Shown here: positions 42,520 through 50,786 of the stretch, in pieces
Layout of the letters: each line of letters starts with the position of its first letter
Position numbering within the stretch: the first letter of the stretch is position 1
Assembly: GCA_021775755.1 (NCBI GenBank)
Contig: JAJFHE010000066.1
Location: forward strand, 1 to 61,917
Reading direction: 5' to 3'
Source: Hyphomicrobiales bacterium
GTDB taxonomy: Bacteria > Pseudomonadota > Alphaproteobacteria > Rhizobiales > JAJFHB01
DNA: 61,917 nucleotides
Translations under genes and position numbers: made by a program
The notes under the pieces: generated by a model
Seen by the model: only the letters and a program-made list of their open reading frames with translations
The model's database searches: none
What the model was told of the DNA's origin: nothing

Positions 42520-43638
42520 ATGACGACGAACGAGTGGAACGCCACGCCATCGGGAAAAACCCGCGCCCGAGGATTGGGGCTGCCGTTTCCCGGTACACCC
42601 GGACCGTTCAACGCGATTACCGACGTAGACGGCGTGGAGGTCGGGTACAACACCCTAATTTCAGGCAACGGTCCGCTGGTTCGCGGAACCGGACCGGTGC
42701 GCACGGGCGTCACGGCAATCGTGCCGCGCGGCAGGGCGGATGCGCTCATCCCCTGTGCGGCGGGCTACCACTCGTTCAACGGCAACGGCGAAATGACCGG
42801 CGCGGCGTGGATCGAGGAGGCCGGTGCGCTTGAAGCGCCGATCACTATCACCAATACGCATTCGTGCGGCGTAACACGCGATGCGACGATCCGCTGGCTG
42901 AACGAGCGCGTTGCGGAAGGCGTGGAGGCCTGGAGCCTGCCGGTGGCGGCGGAAACCTACGACGGAGAACTCAACGATATCAATGGTTTCCATGTGACGG
43001 CCGAAAACACTCTGGCAGCGCTCGAGAGCGCCCGGGGCGGTGCCATCGAGATGGGCAGCGTTGGCGGCGGCACCGGCATGTCGACCTATGAGTTCAAGGC
43101 GGGATCGGCGAGCGCTTCGCGCAAGATCGAGGCAGGCGGAGAGAGTTTCACGGTCGGTACCTTCGTGCAGTCAAACTTTGGATTGCGTCATGAGTTGACC
43201 GTGCTCGGCGTCCCTGTCGGCCGGTCTCTCACCGGCGGGGAGTTTCGCTCCAAGGGCTCTGGATCGATCATCGCCATTGTCGCGACAGACGCGCCGCTTC
43301 TGCCGCACCAGCTGAAACGGCTGGCGCGCCGGGTGCCGCTCGGTCTGGCGCGCACGGGTACCGTCGGCCACAACGGTTCAGGCGATATTTTTCTCGCCTT
43401 CTCGACCGCCAACAAGACCGCAATGAGCGCCGGCGAAAGCGGCCGGCGCGCCCTTGAGTGCCTTGGCAACGGCGATATGGACCCGCTCTTTCAAGCCGTC
43501 GTCGAAACCGTCGAAGAAGCGGTGGTCGATGCGATGATCGCGAATGAAGAAATGACCGGGGCCAACGGTTTGACCGTGCCCGCCCTACCGCACGAGCGTC
43601 TCTTGGAGTTGATGCGCAAGTCTCACGTCGTCGACTGA
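42520..43638 (+). CDS. P1-family peptidase (DmpA-like aminopeptidase)
   Basis: The 372-residue protein has DmpA-family features: GPFNAITDVDGVEVG, GTGMSTYEFKAG, VQSNFG with GVPVG, and the segment GSGSIIAIVATDAPLLP, whose Ser is the expected nucleophile freed by self-cleavage at a Gly-Ser bond. ATG 42520 follows GGAGAATGTC. It is a standalone gene after moaA. It may cleave D- or beta-aminoacyl amides or peptides. Confidence 0.85.
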   Translation: MTTNEWNATPSGKTRARGLGLPFPGTPGPFNAITDVDGVEVGYNTLISGNGPLVRGTGPVRTGVTAIVPRGRADALIPCAAGYHSFNGNGEMTGAAWIEEAGALEAPITITNTHSCGVTRDATIRWLNERVAEGVEAWSLPVAAETYDGELNDINGFHVTAENTLAALESARGGAIEMGSVGGGTGMSTYEFKAGSASASRKIEAGGESFTVGTFVQSNFGLRHELTVLGVPVGRSLTGGEFRSKGSGSIIAIVATDAPLLPHQLKRLARRVPLGLARTGTVGHNGSGDIFLAFSTANKTAMSAGESGRRALECLGNGDMDPLFQAVVETVEEAVVDAMIANEEMTGANGLTVPALPHERLLELMRKSHVVD

Positions 43639-43734
43639 GGCCAACCTGCCCCCTCACGAAGAGGTGGTTTGCCGCCGCATTTTCCGGCCTTTAATTTGTC
43701 CCGCAGCACTCAAACGCGATCGGGCGGTACATTC

Positions 43735-44193
43735 ATGGACACCTCATCTTCGAACCCGCGGCAGCATCGCTATGAAGCGTTGGGGCTTTTGATCCTGCGT
43801 GTCGGGCTTGCCTGGTTCCTGATGGTGTGGGGCGTCAACAAGATCCTGGCGCCGGGCCAGTATGCGCGCATCTGGGGTTATTTCCACGGCATCGAAATCG
43901 GCGCTTCCATGCCCTATGTCATGGGCGGCATACAGATCGTCGTCTGTCTCGCCATCATGGCGGGGCTGTGGCGGGTCGTGACCTATGCGCTCGGTTTCGC
44001 GATGCACGCCGTCACGGTGGCCGTAATCGCGCCGACGCTGATCGCGCCCTTTGTCATCAAGGACGGCTTTCCGACCAACCGCAATCAGGCGATCGCGCTT
44101 GCCGCACTCGGCGGCTTTGCGGCGTTGTGGCTGCTGCGCCACCGCGACCACTGGTCGCTCGACATGTGGCTCAAAAGCCGGAAAGCTGGATGA
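43735..44193 (+). CDS. DoxX-like membrane protein
   Basis: The 152-residue protein has four hydrophobic segments, starting with LGLLILRVGLAWFLMVWGVNKIL, the DoxX/TQO-like start. The ATG at 43735 lacks a strong ribosome site. It ends at an ATGA junction with the next gene, so the two are co-translated. Its function is unknown. Confidence 0.65.
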   Translation: MDTSSSNPRQHRYEALGLLILRVGLAWFLMVWGVNKILAPGQYARIWGYFHGIEIGASMPYVMGGIQIVVCLAIMAGLWRVVTYALGFAMHAVTVAVIAPTLIAPFVIKDGFPTNRNQAIALAALGGFAALWLLRHRDHWSLDMWLKSRKAG

Positions 44194-44648
44194 TACGGTT
44201 CCGTTTTGCCTTTGGTTTGCTCGCTACATCCGCGGTTGTGGCGGCACATGCGGTGCATGCGCAGAACGATGAAGAAATCCTGTCACTGCACTGCGAGGGG
44301 CTGCAATCCGTCTACACCTATAACCTCGGCTCCGGTGCGGTGGTGTTCGATGCGGAGCTGCAGGTCGCGCTCACTATCGACCTCGCGCGCGGATCGTATG
44401 CGTATATCGACGACGCCGGCGCGCCCGGTATTGCACGACAGTTCCTGAGCATTTCCAATGACAAGATCGTCCTCAGAAACGAGGAGCTTGGCGGCGAGGG
44501 CTTTGAGCGCAACGAGCACAGCGCGGAAATCGACCGCACGGAACTCTCCTACTCTTTTTCCAGCGACGTGCGCCATGAAGACGGCACGGAAGATATCCGC
44601 ATCGGCAGAGGCGCCTGTCGCGAAATCGATCCGGGGCCGGTGGGTTAG
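44190..44648 (+). CDS. Small secreted unknown protein
   Basis: The 152-residue product starts with a signal peptide (IRFRFAFGLLATSAVVAAHAVHA, cleavage near AHA) followed by a beta-rich domain with single Cys residues near the start and end (HCEG; GACRE). It overlaps the DoxX-like stop by 4 bases. I do not recognise the family. Confidence 0.65.
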   Translation: MIRFRFAFGLLATSAVVAAHAVHAQNDEEILSLHCEGLQSVYTYNLGSGAVVFDAELQVALTIDLARGSYAYIDDAGAPGIARQFLSISNDKIVLRNEELGGEGFERNEHSAEIDRTELSYSFSSDVRHEDGTEDIRIGRGACREIDPGPVG

Positions 44649-44651
44649 GCC

Positions 44652-44686
44652 TTGACAAATTGGTACATTGTTACCAATATACCTAA
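44652..44686 (+). promoter_or_regulatory. Leaderless-type promoter with a nested palindromic operator
   Basis: TTGACA (44652-44657), 17 bases, then CAATAT (44675-44680) form a promoter whose expected start falls on or next to the ATG at 44687, so the mRNA would have no leader. Within the spacer and -10, ATTGGTA-N6-TACCAAT (44659-44678) is a perfect 7-bp inverted repeat, placed to block RNA polymerase. Confidence 0.7.
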
Positions 44687-44944
44687 ATGGCGAAAACAAC
44701 CGAACGCGTACAAACCGGGGTCCGTATTGAGAAGCGGTTGCTCAAGGTCCTGAAAGGGCTGGCAGAGCATCTGGATATATCGCTCGGCGACCTGCTGGAG
44801 GGGATATCTCTGCACAGCCTTGAGAACAAACCTCCGTTTTCAGCGGAAATGCTCAAGAAAATTAAAAAATTGAAGGAGGTCTACGACCTCGAACTTGGCG
44901 CATCGGACAGCCATAAACTTCAGGAAAGCGAGCAGGAAAAATGA
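44687..44944 (+). CDS. Small ribbon-helix-helix-like protein, probable autorepressor
   Basis: The 85-residue protein has a short basic beta-strand (RVQTGVRIEK) followed by two helices (LLKVLKGLAEHLDISLGDLLEGI), the ribbon-helix-helix arrangement, then a Lys/Glu-rich tail. The start has no ribosome site, consistent with leaderless translation. It overlaps the next gene by 4 bases. The palindrome over its promoter suggests it represses its own operon. Confidence 0.65.
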   Translation: MAKTTERVQTGVRIEKRLLKVLKGLAEHLDISLGDLLEGISLHSLENKPPFSAEMLKKIKKLKEVYDLELGASDSHKLQESEQEK

Positions 44945-45330
44945 GTGCAAAATACGCAGAACTCATACGATCGTTTGAAGCCTGCGACATCGACGCCAGT
45001 ACATTCGGTCACATCGATCATGTCGGCATCGCCTATGAGACGCTGCGCCGCTATGACTTTCTGGACGCGTCCGTCAAGTATGCACAGTGCATCAACACGA
45101 TCGCGACAAGAGCGGGTGCGGCACGAAAGTTCAACACGACAATCACGCTGGCTTTTCTGAGTATCATAGCCGAGCGCATCGAGGCGACGCGGAGCGGCAA
45201 CTTCGATGAGTTCATCTCGCAAAATCAGGATCTGGTATCCGGCAATATTCTGGAGAAATGGTATTCGCCAGAGCGTTTGCAGTCCGATCTCGCGCGCAAT
45301 GTCTTTCTGATGCCGGACGTCGCCGCATAG
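44941..45330 (+). CDS. Unknown protein with an HxDH motif, co-translated with the RHH gene
   Basis: The 129-residue helical protein contains FGHIDHVGIAYETLRRYDF at about 22-40, whose HxDH could bind metal, and RKFNTTITLAFLSII later. It begins in the ATGA overlap with the preceding gene. I do not recognise a named family. A small-ligand or metal sensor working with the RHH protein is one possibility. Confidence 0.65.
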   Translation: MSAKYAELIRSFEACDIDASTFGHIDHVGIAYETLRRYDFLDASVKYAQCINTIATRAGAARKFNTTITLAFLSIIAERIEATRSGNFDEFISQNQDLVSGNILEKWYSPERLQSDLARNVFLMPDVAA

Positions 45331-45373
45331 GATTGGAGCACTATTCGACGCTGCGGTGCCTCCTCCCTGACAA

Positions 45374-45736
45374 CTACTCCCCCGCTTCCAGCGGACGTTC
45401 GGGGGTGCCGAGATGGACAACGAGCAGGCAGCCATTCTCCGAGTAGGACGAGTGTTTGGTGCCCTTCCTGAGGCACACGATGTCACCGGGGCCATAGGCA
45501 ACGCCGTCATGATCCACAATGTCGCCCTCGATGACGAAGAACTGTTCGTTCGACGTGTGTTCGTGCGGTGTCGTGGTAGTGCCCGGCTCCATCCTGAAGA
45601 TGTGGAACCCCGCACCGAAGGGCGCATCATGGTCAACCTGCAAGACGCTCATACCGGGCACGGCGCTGTCGAAGGGAAGAAAGGTTCCGGTTTTCACGTT
45701 GGCGACCAGACGGTCCGATTCGGCGATGGGGTCCAT
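45374..45736 (-). CDS. Cupin-domain protein
   Basis: The 120-residue protein has the cupin beta-barrel pattern. The first motif is EPGTTTTPHEHTSNEQFFVIEGD, whose His, His and Glu can bind metal. The second includes YGPGDIVCLRKGTKHSS. It lies 29 bases after the Rieske oxygenase gene on the same strand, so it may hold or process the product of that enzyme. Confidence 0.82.
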   Translation of the reverse strand: MDPIAESDRLVANVKTGTFLPFDSAVPGMSVLQVDHDAPFGAGFHIFRMEPGTTTTPHEHTSNEQFFVIEGDIVDHDGVAYGPGDIVCLRKGTKHSSYSENGCLLVVHLGTPERPLEAGE

Positions 45737-45765
45737 AAAAGCCTCCGGCGGTTTCGCGTGAGTGT

Positions 45766-46854
45766 TCAGAGTTTACCCTCGAGCGCGTCACGCACAAGGG
45801 TTTGAAAATAGATGGTGCCGATTTCTTCCGTTGGCGCCATGCGCCCGGTCTCATAGATGCCGGCTTCCAGATTGCGCTGTACCGCCTCGCAGATGCCGAT
45901 GTCCTCGGCCATAACCGTTTCGGCGCTTTCGATGGCGTCTTCAGCCCTCACGCCGAGTTCGGCGGCACGGTCATCGTCGCACCAGAACCAGCGCTTGAGC
46001 TCCACGGCGCTTACGCCTGCAGGCCGGACCGCTTCGCAATTGAAGGAGTATTCGGCAAAGTGCAGGAGAAGGCAGGGAAACTTGTAGATCCAGAAGCCGC
46101 GGCCGTGGCGCGACCTGTCCGCTTCGGAGGCCTCGTAAGTAACGTCGAAGCCGACAAACCGGCCGTTCTCATAAGGCTTTATCTCAATCTTTTCATCCGC
46201 CACCGTCTTGCCAAGCGAAGCGTGAACAAAGCCCACGTGATAGCCTTCGCAGGAATTGTCGGAGTAGTTCTTCCAGTTCGCGCGGCCAGCCATGGTGGTT
46301 TGGCGTTTGAAGGTGAGATCGGCGATCGCGGGAAAGTCCCGGGCGATTTCAACGACATCGCCGAGCCATTCTTCAACATCCGGCGCCTGCGCATCAAGGC
46401 AGACAAAGACGAGACCGTTCCAGCATTCGACGCGCACGCGATAGAGACTGAAGTCGCAGGGCTTGATGTCGCGGCCAAGCTCAAGCCCCGGAGCCCGCTG
46501 CAGCGCGCCTTCGCCGTCATAGACCCAGCCATGATAACGGCACCGCAGCATGGAGCAGCGCCCGGCACCGGGGTCAACAAGCGGCCCGGCGCGATGGCGG
46601 CAGACATTGTGAAAGCCGCGCAGTTGGTTGTCCTTGCCGCGCAGCACGAATACCGGCCAGCCGGCGATGTCGTCCGAGAGGTAATCGCCGGGTTGGGCAA
46701 CCTCGGCCTCGCGGCCGATCAACGCCCATTCGCGACGGAAAATGGCTTCGCGTTCGGCGGCGTAGATTTCTGGGCTCGCATACCAGCCCGCAGGCAGCGT
46801 TTCAGGTGAGGAGGGAGAATTGGCTTTCCGCGCGCTCATGGCCAACGCTTGCAT
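45766..46854 (-). CDS. Rieske non-haem iron oxygenase alpha subunit
   Basis: The 362-residue enzyme has an intact Rieske site (Cys85, His87 in CRHRAG; Cys105, His108 in CRYHGW) and a catalytic iron site in NWKNYSDNSCEGYHVGFVH. It hydroxylates or demethylates a small or aromatic substrate using an external reductase, which is not encoded next to it. I chose ATG 46854; 46839 and a TTG at 46875 are alternatives and no start has a clear ribosome site. Confidence 0.85.
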   Translation of the reverse strand: MQALAMSARKANSPSSPETLPAGWYASPEIYAAEREAIFRREWALIGREAEVAQPGDYLSDDIAGWPVFVLRGKDNQLRGFHNVCRHRAGPLVDPGAGRCSMLRCRYHGWVYDGEGALQRAPGLELGRDIKPCDFSLYRVRVECWNGLVFVCLDAQAPDVEEWLGDVVEIARDFPAIADLTFKRQTTMAGRANWKNYSDNSCEGYHVGFVHASLGKTVADEKIEIKPYENGRFVGFDVTYEASEADRSRHGRGFWIYKFPCLLLHFAEYSFNCEAVRPAGVSAVELKRWFWCDDDRAAELGVRAEDAIESAETVMAEDIGICEAVQRNLEAGIYETGRMAPTEEIGTIYFQTLVRDALEGKL

Positions 46855-46886
46855 CCCTGATGCATCGTTTGTCAACCAGCCAGGCG

Positions 46887-47393
46887 TTATCTGAGCCAGC
46901 CGGCGTAAGTCTCATGCTCCCGCGCCATATCCTCATAGAGCCAGACCATGCGGTCGAGAAACCACAGTTTGGCGAACAGGACCGCACCAACGCCGATCGC
47001 TGTCGTCCAGGGATTCAAGACCCAAAGTCCATGTGCCAGGGGCATCATCGCCAATGCAGACAGCCACGAGAGCACCTGGGCCGCGCGTGCGTGCTGGGTG
47101 GGGATCGGCAACGCCTTGCGCACCAGCCAGACGCGCTCGCCCATAACGGCTTTCGAAGCCCAGTTTTCGGTCGATGCGGGCCGGGGAAAGACGCGTGGAT
47201 TGACCCAGGTCCAAATGAAAAGCGCAAAGATCGGCACGAAACACCAGCCGCCGATCCACACCCGGCTCCAGACGGCAAGCGCCAACAGCGGCAGAACCGG
47301 GACGCGGGTCCAGACGCTCAACGGGTTGGCGTGACGCTCCCACGTCGCATCATCCATGCGAAACAGGCTGGCAATGCCGTGCTCAAGGGCCAT
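46887..47393 (-). CDS. DUF6653-family membrane protein
   Basis: The 168-residue protein has several hydrophobic segments and the start MALEHGIASLFRMDDATWERHANPLSVWTR, which fits DUF6653. ATG 47393 has AGGGG 7 bases upstream. It lies between the VOC gene and the Rieske gene in a same-strand run. Its function is unknown. Confidence 0.72.
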   Translation of the reverse strand: MALEHGIASLFRMDDATWERHANPLSVWTRVPVLPLLALAVWSRVWIGGWCFVPIFALFIWTWVNPRVFPRPASTENWASKAVMGERVWLVRKALPIPTQHARAAQVLSWLSALAMMPLAHGLWVLNPWTTAIGVGAVLFAKLWFLDRMVWLYEDMAREHETYAGWLR

Positions 47394-47402
47394 GAACAAC
47401 CC

Positions 47403-47750
47403 CTAAAGAGAATGGGCCGTCGTATGGCGCGGCTCGTAGAGACCGAGTGACGCGCCGCTTGGGAGTTCTATGTGCGTAAGAAGTCCCCAACCTTCATCGC
47501 AGACGTCATGGCACACGACGCCGGCCTCGCCAAGCTCCCGCAGGGTCGCTTCAAGGTCGTCACACATCAGGTAAAGCTCATGGCGCGGCGTGGCGTCGGT
47601 TGGGTGCACAGCAGCTTCCGCCGGAGGCAACTGGAAGATCAGCCAGCCACCGCCAGCGTCGACATGGGCAAAGCCCAGTATGTCGCGCAGAAAGGCGCGG
47701 TCCGCCTCGGCGTCAGAACTGTAAATGATCGCATGGGCGCCGGTAATCAT
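47403..47750 (-). CDS. VOC/glyoxalase-superfamily protein
   Basis: The 115-residue protein has the beta-alpha-beta layout of the vicinal oxygen chelate fold: GAHAIIYSSDAEADRAFLRDILGF, then HELYLMCDDLEATLREL, then HIELPSGASLGLYEPRH. It lies 12 bases after the DddQ-like gene. It could be a dioxygenase, lyase or antibiotic-binding type; its substrate is unknown. Confidence 0.8.
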   Translation of the reverse strand: MITGAHAIIYSSDAEADRAFLRDILGFAHVDAGGGWLIFQLPPAEAAVHPTDATPRHELYLMCDDLEATLRELGEAGVVCHDVCDEGWGLLTHIELPSGASLGLYEPRHTTAHSL

Positions 47751-47762
47751 GTGAACTCCCTT

Positions 47763-48365
47763 CTAAAGAATACGGTAGCTGCGGCCATCGACGTCACCGC
47801 GCCAGCCCCACAACAAAAGAAGCGGCTCGGCACCGGTGCGCATGGCATGCGGCCGCCAGGGGACATTGTGAACCGTGGTGCCGGGAGCGCGCACTTCATA
47901 TGGCGCTGAATCTTGCTGCCATTCGGCCCGGCCTGAAGCGATGTAGAAGAGCTCTTCCGCGGCATGGGAATGCGGCGGGTAGAACACTTTCGGCGCGATT
48001 AGGAACACACCGAAGCGGATGTCCGGCACGGAGATGTGGCCGTTCACGCCTGCCAATTCCACGAAAGCGTGGCCGCTGCGGTAACGTTCCGGTAAATCGG
48101 GGTTGGTTGAATTGAACCAGGCAAGATGTGGGATCGCGGCTTCGAGGGCCACGCCGAATGCGTCCGCTTTAGCATGGCGCGGCATTGCCGCAACGGCGCC
48201 GGCAACAAGATCGCAGGCGGCGGCCCGTCTCGTGCCGATGGCCGGATCGATGCCGGCGGCGGCCCTTGCGGTGTCCGAGATCGAGGAGGCCATCGCGTGG
48301 CCGGTTTCTTCGAAAAGATCAGCCGCCGCAACCGTCAGCGCTTTAATGGCTTGCACATTTGCCAT
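47763..48365 (-). CDS. DddQ-like cupin, DMSP-lyase-family protein
   Basis: The 200-residue protein ends in a cupin with YPPHSHAAEELFY (Tyr129, His132, His134, Glu138) and PGTTVHNVPWRPHAM (His166), then LLLLWGWRGDV. The order and spacing match the DMSP lyase family (DddQ), which splits dimethylsulfoniopropionate into DMS and acrylate. One tyrosine position that I recall as conserved in DddQ is Phe140 here, with Tyr141 beside it. The start follows the preceding gene's stop by 5 bases without a ribosome site, so it is probably coupled. The substrate is inferred. Confidence 0.68.
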   Translation of the reverse strand: MANVQAIKALTVAAADLFEETGHAMASSISDTARAAAGIDPAIGTRRAAACDLVAGAVAAMPRHAKADAFGVALEAAIPHLAWFNSTNPDLPERYRSGHAFVELAGVNGHISVPDIRFGVFLIAPKVFYPPHSHAAEELFYIASGRAEWQQDSAPYEVRAPGTTVHNVPWRPHAMRTGAEPLLLLWGWRGDVDGRSYRIL

Positions 48366-48370
48366 GACGA

Positions 48371-48811
48371 TCAATCAGCCAGTTGATAGGTCGTCGCCGA
48401 CCCGTCCCAGGGATCCGTGACGGTGACGGCGGCGTCGCCCCACTCCCATGCGGCGCGGTCTTCCCCGGCGAGATACGGCGCGACACCGATGACACGCGCG
48501 TTCTTCAAATCGATGATCACCACCTGTTCGACACGAACGAGAACCGACGTGCCCGGCTCGCCGGCGTAGTATCGCAAAAGCCCGATGCCCGAATAACGCT
48601 CCGGCTCCTCCCATACGAGAAGCTCCGGTTTTTCAGGGGCGAGCATCTCAAGCTCGATGCGAAGGCCCGGAAATGAAGGATTCGCCGCACTCCATCGCCA
48701 TTGCGCATCGGCATGGTTCTCAACAACGATCCAGCCGCCGACGTCATGGGCAGATGCCGAAATGCTGAGTATGGCGAAAAGCGCAAGCGCGGCGAGTGTC
48801 CGAGTCAGCAT
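48371..48811 (-). CDS. Secreted unknown protein
   Basis: The 146-residue protein has a signal peptide (MLTRTLAALALFAILSISASA, about 1-21) and a beta-rich mature domain of about 125 residues. It ends 5 bases before the DddQ-like gene. I do not recognise the family. Confidence 0.65.
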   Translation of the reverse strand: MLTRTLAALALFAILSISASAHDVGGWIVVENHADAQWRWSAANPSFPGLRIELEMLAPEKPELLVWEEPERYSGIGLLRYYAGEPGTSVLVRVEQVVIIDLKNARVIGVAPYLAGEDRAAWEWGDAAVTVTDPWDGSATTYQLAD

Positions 48812-48836
48812 CCTTAATCTCCCTTCGAACCTTGAT

Positions 48837-50108
48837 TCAGGCCGGGGTCAGCATGCCGATAATTGATCCGGTCAGCAAGGTAGCCAACAGTCCTGAGAGG
48901 ATGGTGCGGGGGCCAAGCGCGACAATTTCCGCGCGCCGACCGGGTGCCATGGCGACAAGGCCGGCGATCATAATTCCGAGGCTGCCAAAATTGGCAAAGC
49001 CGCAGAGCGCATAAGTGAGAATGAGCCGGCTGCGCGGCGACAGAACATCGGCGCCCGTGGCGCCGAGCTTCAAGTAAGCCAGGAACTCGTTCAACACGAC
49101 CTTGATGCCGATGAGCTCGCCCGCAGCGCCGGCTTCCGCCCAGGGAATACCGGCAAGCCAGGCAACGGGCGCGCAGACCCATCCGAGCATGCGCTCAACC
49201 GATAGCGGCGCTCCGGCGATATCGCCGGCAAGCCCAAGCACCATGTTCGCAAGCGCTACGAGCGCCACCATGACGAGGAGCATGGCGGCAACGAATGCAA
49301 GCAACCGCAAGCCGTCCGCCGTGCCCTGCGTAATGGCATCCATGGTGCTGCGCGGTGGATCGTCGAGTTGCATTTCAGCGCTGGCCGGCACCTCGCACTC
49401 ACCGCCCGGAACCATGAGGCGCGCCATCACGATGGCGGCGGGCGCGCTCATAACGGAGGCTGCGAGAATGTGCCCCGCGGCACCCGGCAAGGCGGGTTCA
49501 AGGATCGCCGCGTAAAGCGCCATGACGGTGCCCGCGACCGTCGCCATGCCGGCGGTCATGGCGGCGAACAAAGCGCCGCGGTCCATCGAGGCAATGTAGG
49601 GGCGAATGAGGAGCGGCGCTTCCACCATGCCGACGAAGACGTTGGCCGCGGTCGCGGTGCCGAGCGGCCCACCGACGCCCAGAGTGCGCTGCAGCGCCCA
49701 CGAAAAGCCGCGCACCACAACCTGAAGAATGCCCCAATGGTAGAGCAGCCGCGACAGAACGCTCATTAACAAAATCAGCGGTAAAGCCTGAAAGGCCAGG
49801 ATAAAGCCGTGCTCGGGACGGGATACATCGAACGGCGTGTCGCCGCCCGAGAGGTAGCCAAAGACAACGCGCACGCCGGCAAGCGTTGCAGCCTGCAGCG
49901 CGGCAACGCCATCGCTCAGCAACTGGAACACTACGGTTGACCCCGGCACGTTCAACAGTATGGCGGCGATAATGAGCTGAAGGATTACACCGACCGCGGT
50001 GAGCCTGAACGCCGGGCCGGCTTTCAGGTGAGCGCGATCTTCACACAGTGCCCAGGCGATGAGTGGAAAAGCGAGCACTCCGAGAGCGCTTTGTAGGGAC
50101 AGCAGCAT
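48837..50108 (-). CDS. CNT-family concentrative nucleoside transporter
   Basis: The 423-residue membrane protein has the CNT motifs: GMVEAPLLIRPYI, then GIKVVLNEFLAYL and LTYALCGFANFGSLGI near the C-terminus. Such proteins import nucleosides with Na+ or H+. It starts the same-strand run with the secreted protein, the DddQ-like protein and the Rieske oxygenase, but nucleosides have no obvious link to those enzymes, so the true ligand may differ. Confidence 0.85.
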   Translation of the reverse strand: MLLSLQSALGVLAFPLIAWALCEDRAHLKAGPAFRLTAVGVILQLIIAAILLNVPGSTVVFQLLSDGVAALQAATLAGVRVVFGYLSGGDTPFDVSRPEHGFILAFQALPLILLMSVLSRLLYHWGILQVVVRGFSWALQRTLGVGGPLGTATAANVFVGMVEAPLLIRPYIASMDRGALFAAMTAGMATVAGTVMALYAAILEPALPGAAGHILAASVMSAPAAIVMARLMVPGGECEVPASAEMQLDDPPRSTMDAITQGTADGLRLLAFVAAMLLVMVALVALANMVLGLAGDIAGAPLSVERMLGWVCAPVAWLAGIPWAEAGAAGELIGIKVVLNEFLAYLKLGATGADVLSPRSRLILTYALCGFANFGSLGIMIAGLVAMAPGRRAEIVALGPRTILSGLLATLLTGSIIGMLTPA

Positions 50109-50111
50109 CGG

Positions 50112-50750
50112 CTAGTCGCTGGCCCTTCCGGCGGCCAGAACATAGCCGCCAAGGCCAACCAGAATGGTTCCCGACAACCAGTTTTGGATGCGTGTGGCGT
50201 TGGGGTTGTTGCGGAGGAGAACCGCGGACCTGTCGGCGGCAATCGCAACCGCGGCATCGCAGGGCAACGCAGTCAGAGTGACGATCGACCCGAGAACCAG
50301 CATCTGCGTAGGAATAGTGGCGATCTGAGGATCGACGAACTGCGGCAGGAAAGCGATGAAAAACAAGGCGGTCTTCGGGTTCATAACTTCAACAAGAACG
50401 CTCTGGCGGAATACCGCAGGCAATGGCAGGTGGCTCGGCGCGGCTTCTTCTTCGAAAGAGCGTGAACGATCGAACAACATGCGCAGGCCGAGCCAGATCA
50501 GATAGGCGCCTCCGGCGAACTTGAGCATGGTGTAGGCGAGCGGCGAATACTGAAACACAGCGGAGAGGCCGACAGCAGCCGCCACAACGTGCACAAGACT
50601 GCCGAGAGCCATGCCAGCAGCGGCGGCAAACCCTGCGCTTGCACCTTGCGATATTGAACGCGACAAAATGTAGAAATTCGACGGCCCCGGTGAGATATTC
50701 AAGATGAACGCGGCGCCGGTGAAGACGAGCAACGTTTCCCAGGTCGGCAT
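50112..50750 (-). CDS. LysE/RhtB-family amino-acid exporter
   Basis: The 212-residue protein has six hydrophobic segments and the LysE signature ISPGPSNFYILSRSISQG near the N-terminus. It exports amino acids or related metabolites. It lies 36 bases after the MarR gene and just 3 bases before the nucleoside transporter gene, so it may belong to either unit. Confidence 0.83.
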   Translation of the reverse strand: MPTWETLLVFTGAAFILNISPGPSNFYILSRSISQGASAGFAAAAGMALGSLVHVVAAAVGLSAVFQYSPLAYTMLKFAGGAYLIWLGLRMLFDRSRSFEEEAAPSHLPLPAVFRQSVLVEVMNPKTALFFIAFLPQFVDPQIATIPTQMLVLGSIVTLTALPCDAAVAIAADRSAVLLRNNPNATRIQNWLSGTILVGLGGYVLAAGRASD

Positions 50751-50786
50751 CTTTCCTCCGCGATCAGCTGCCTAACGTGTCAGATA

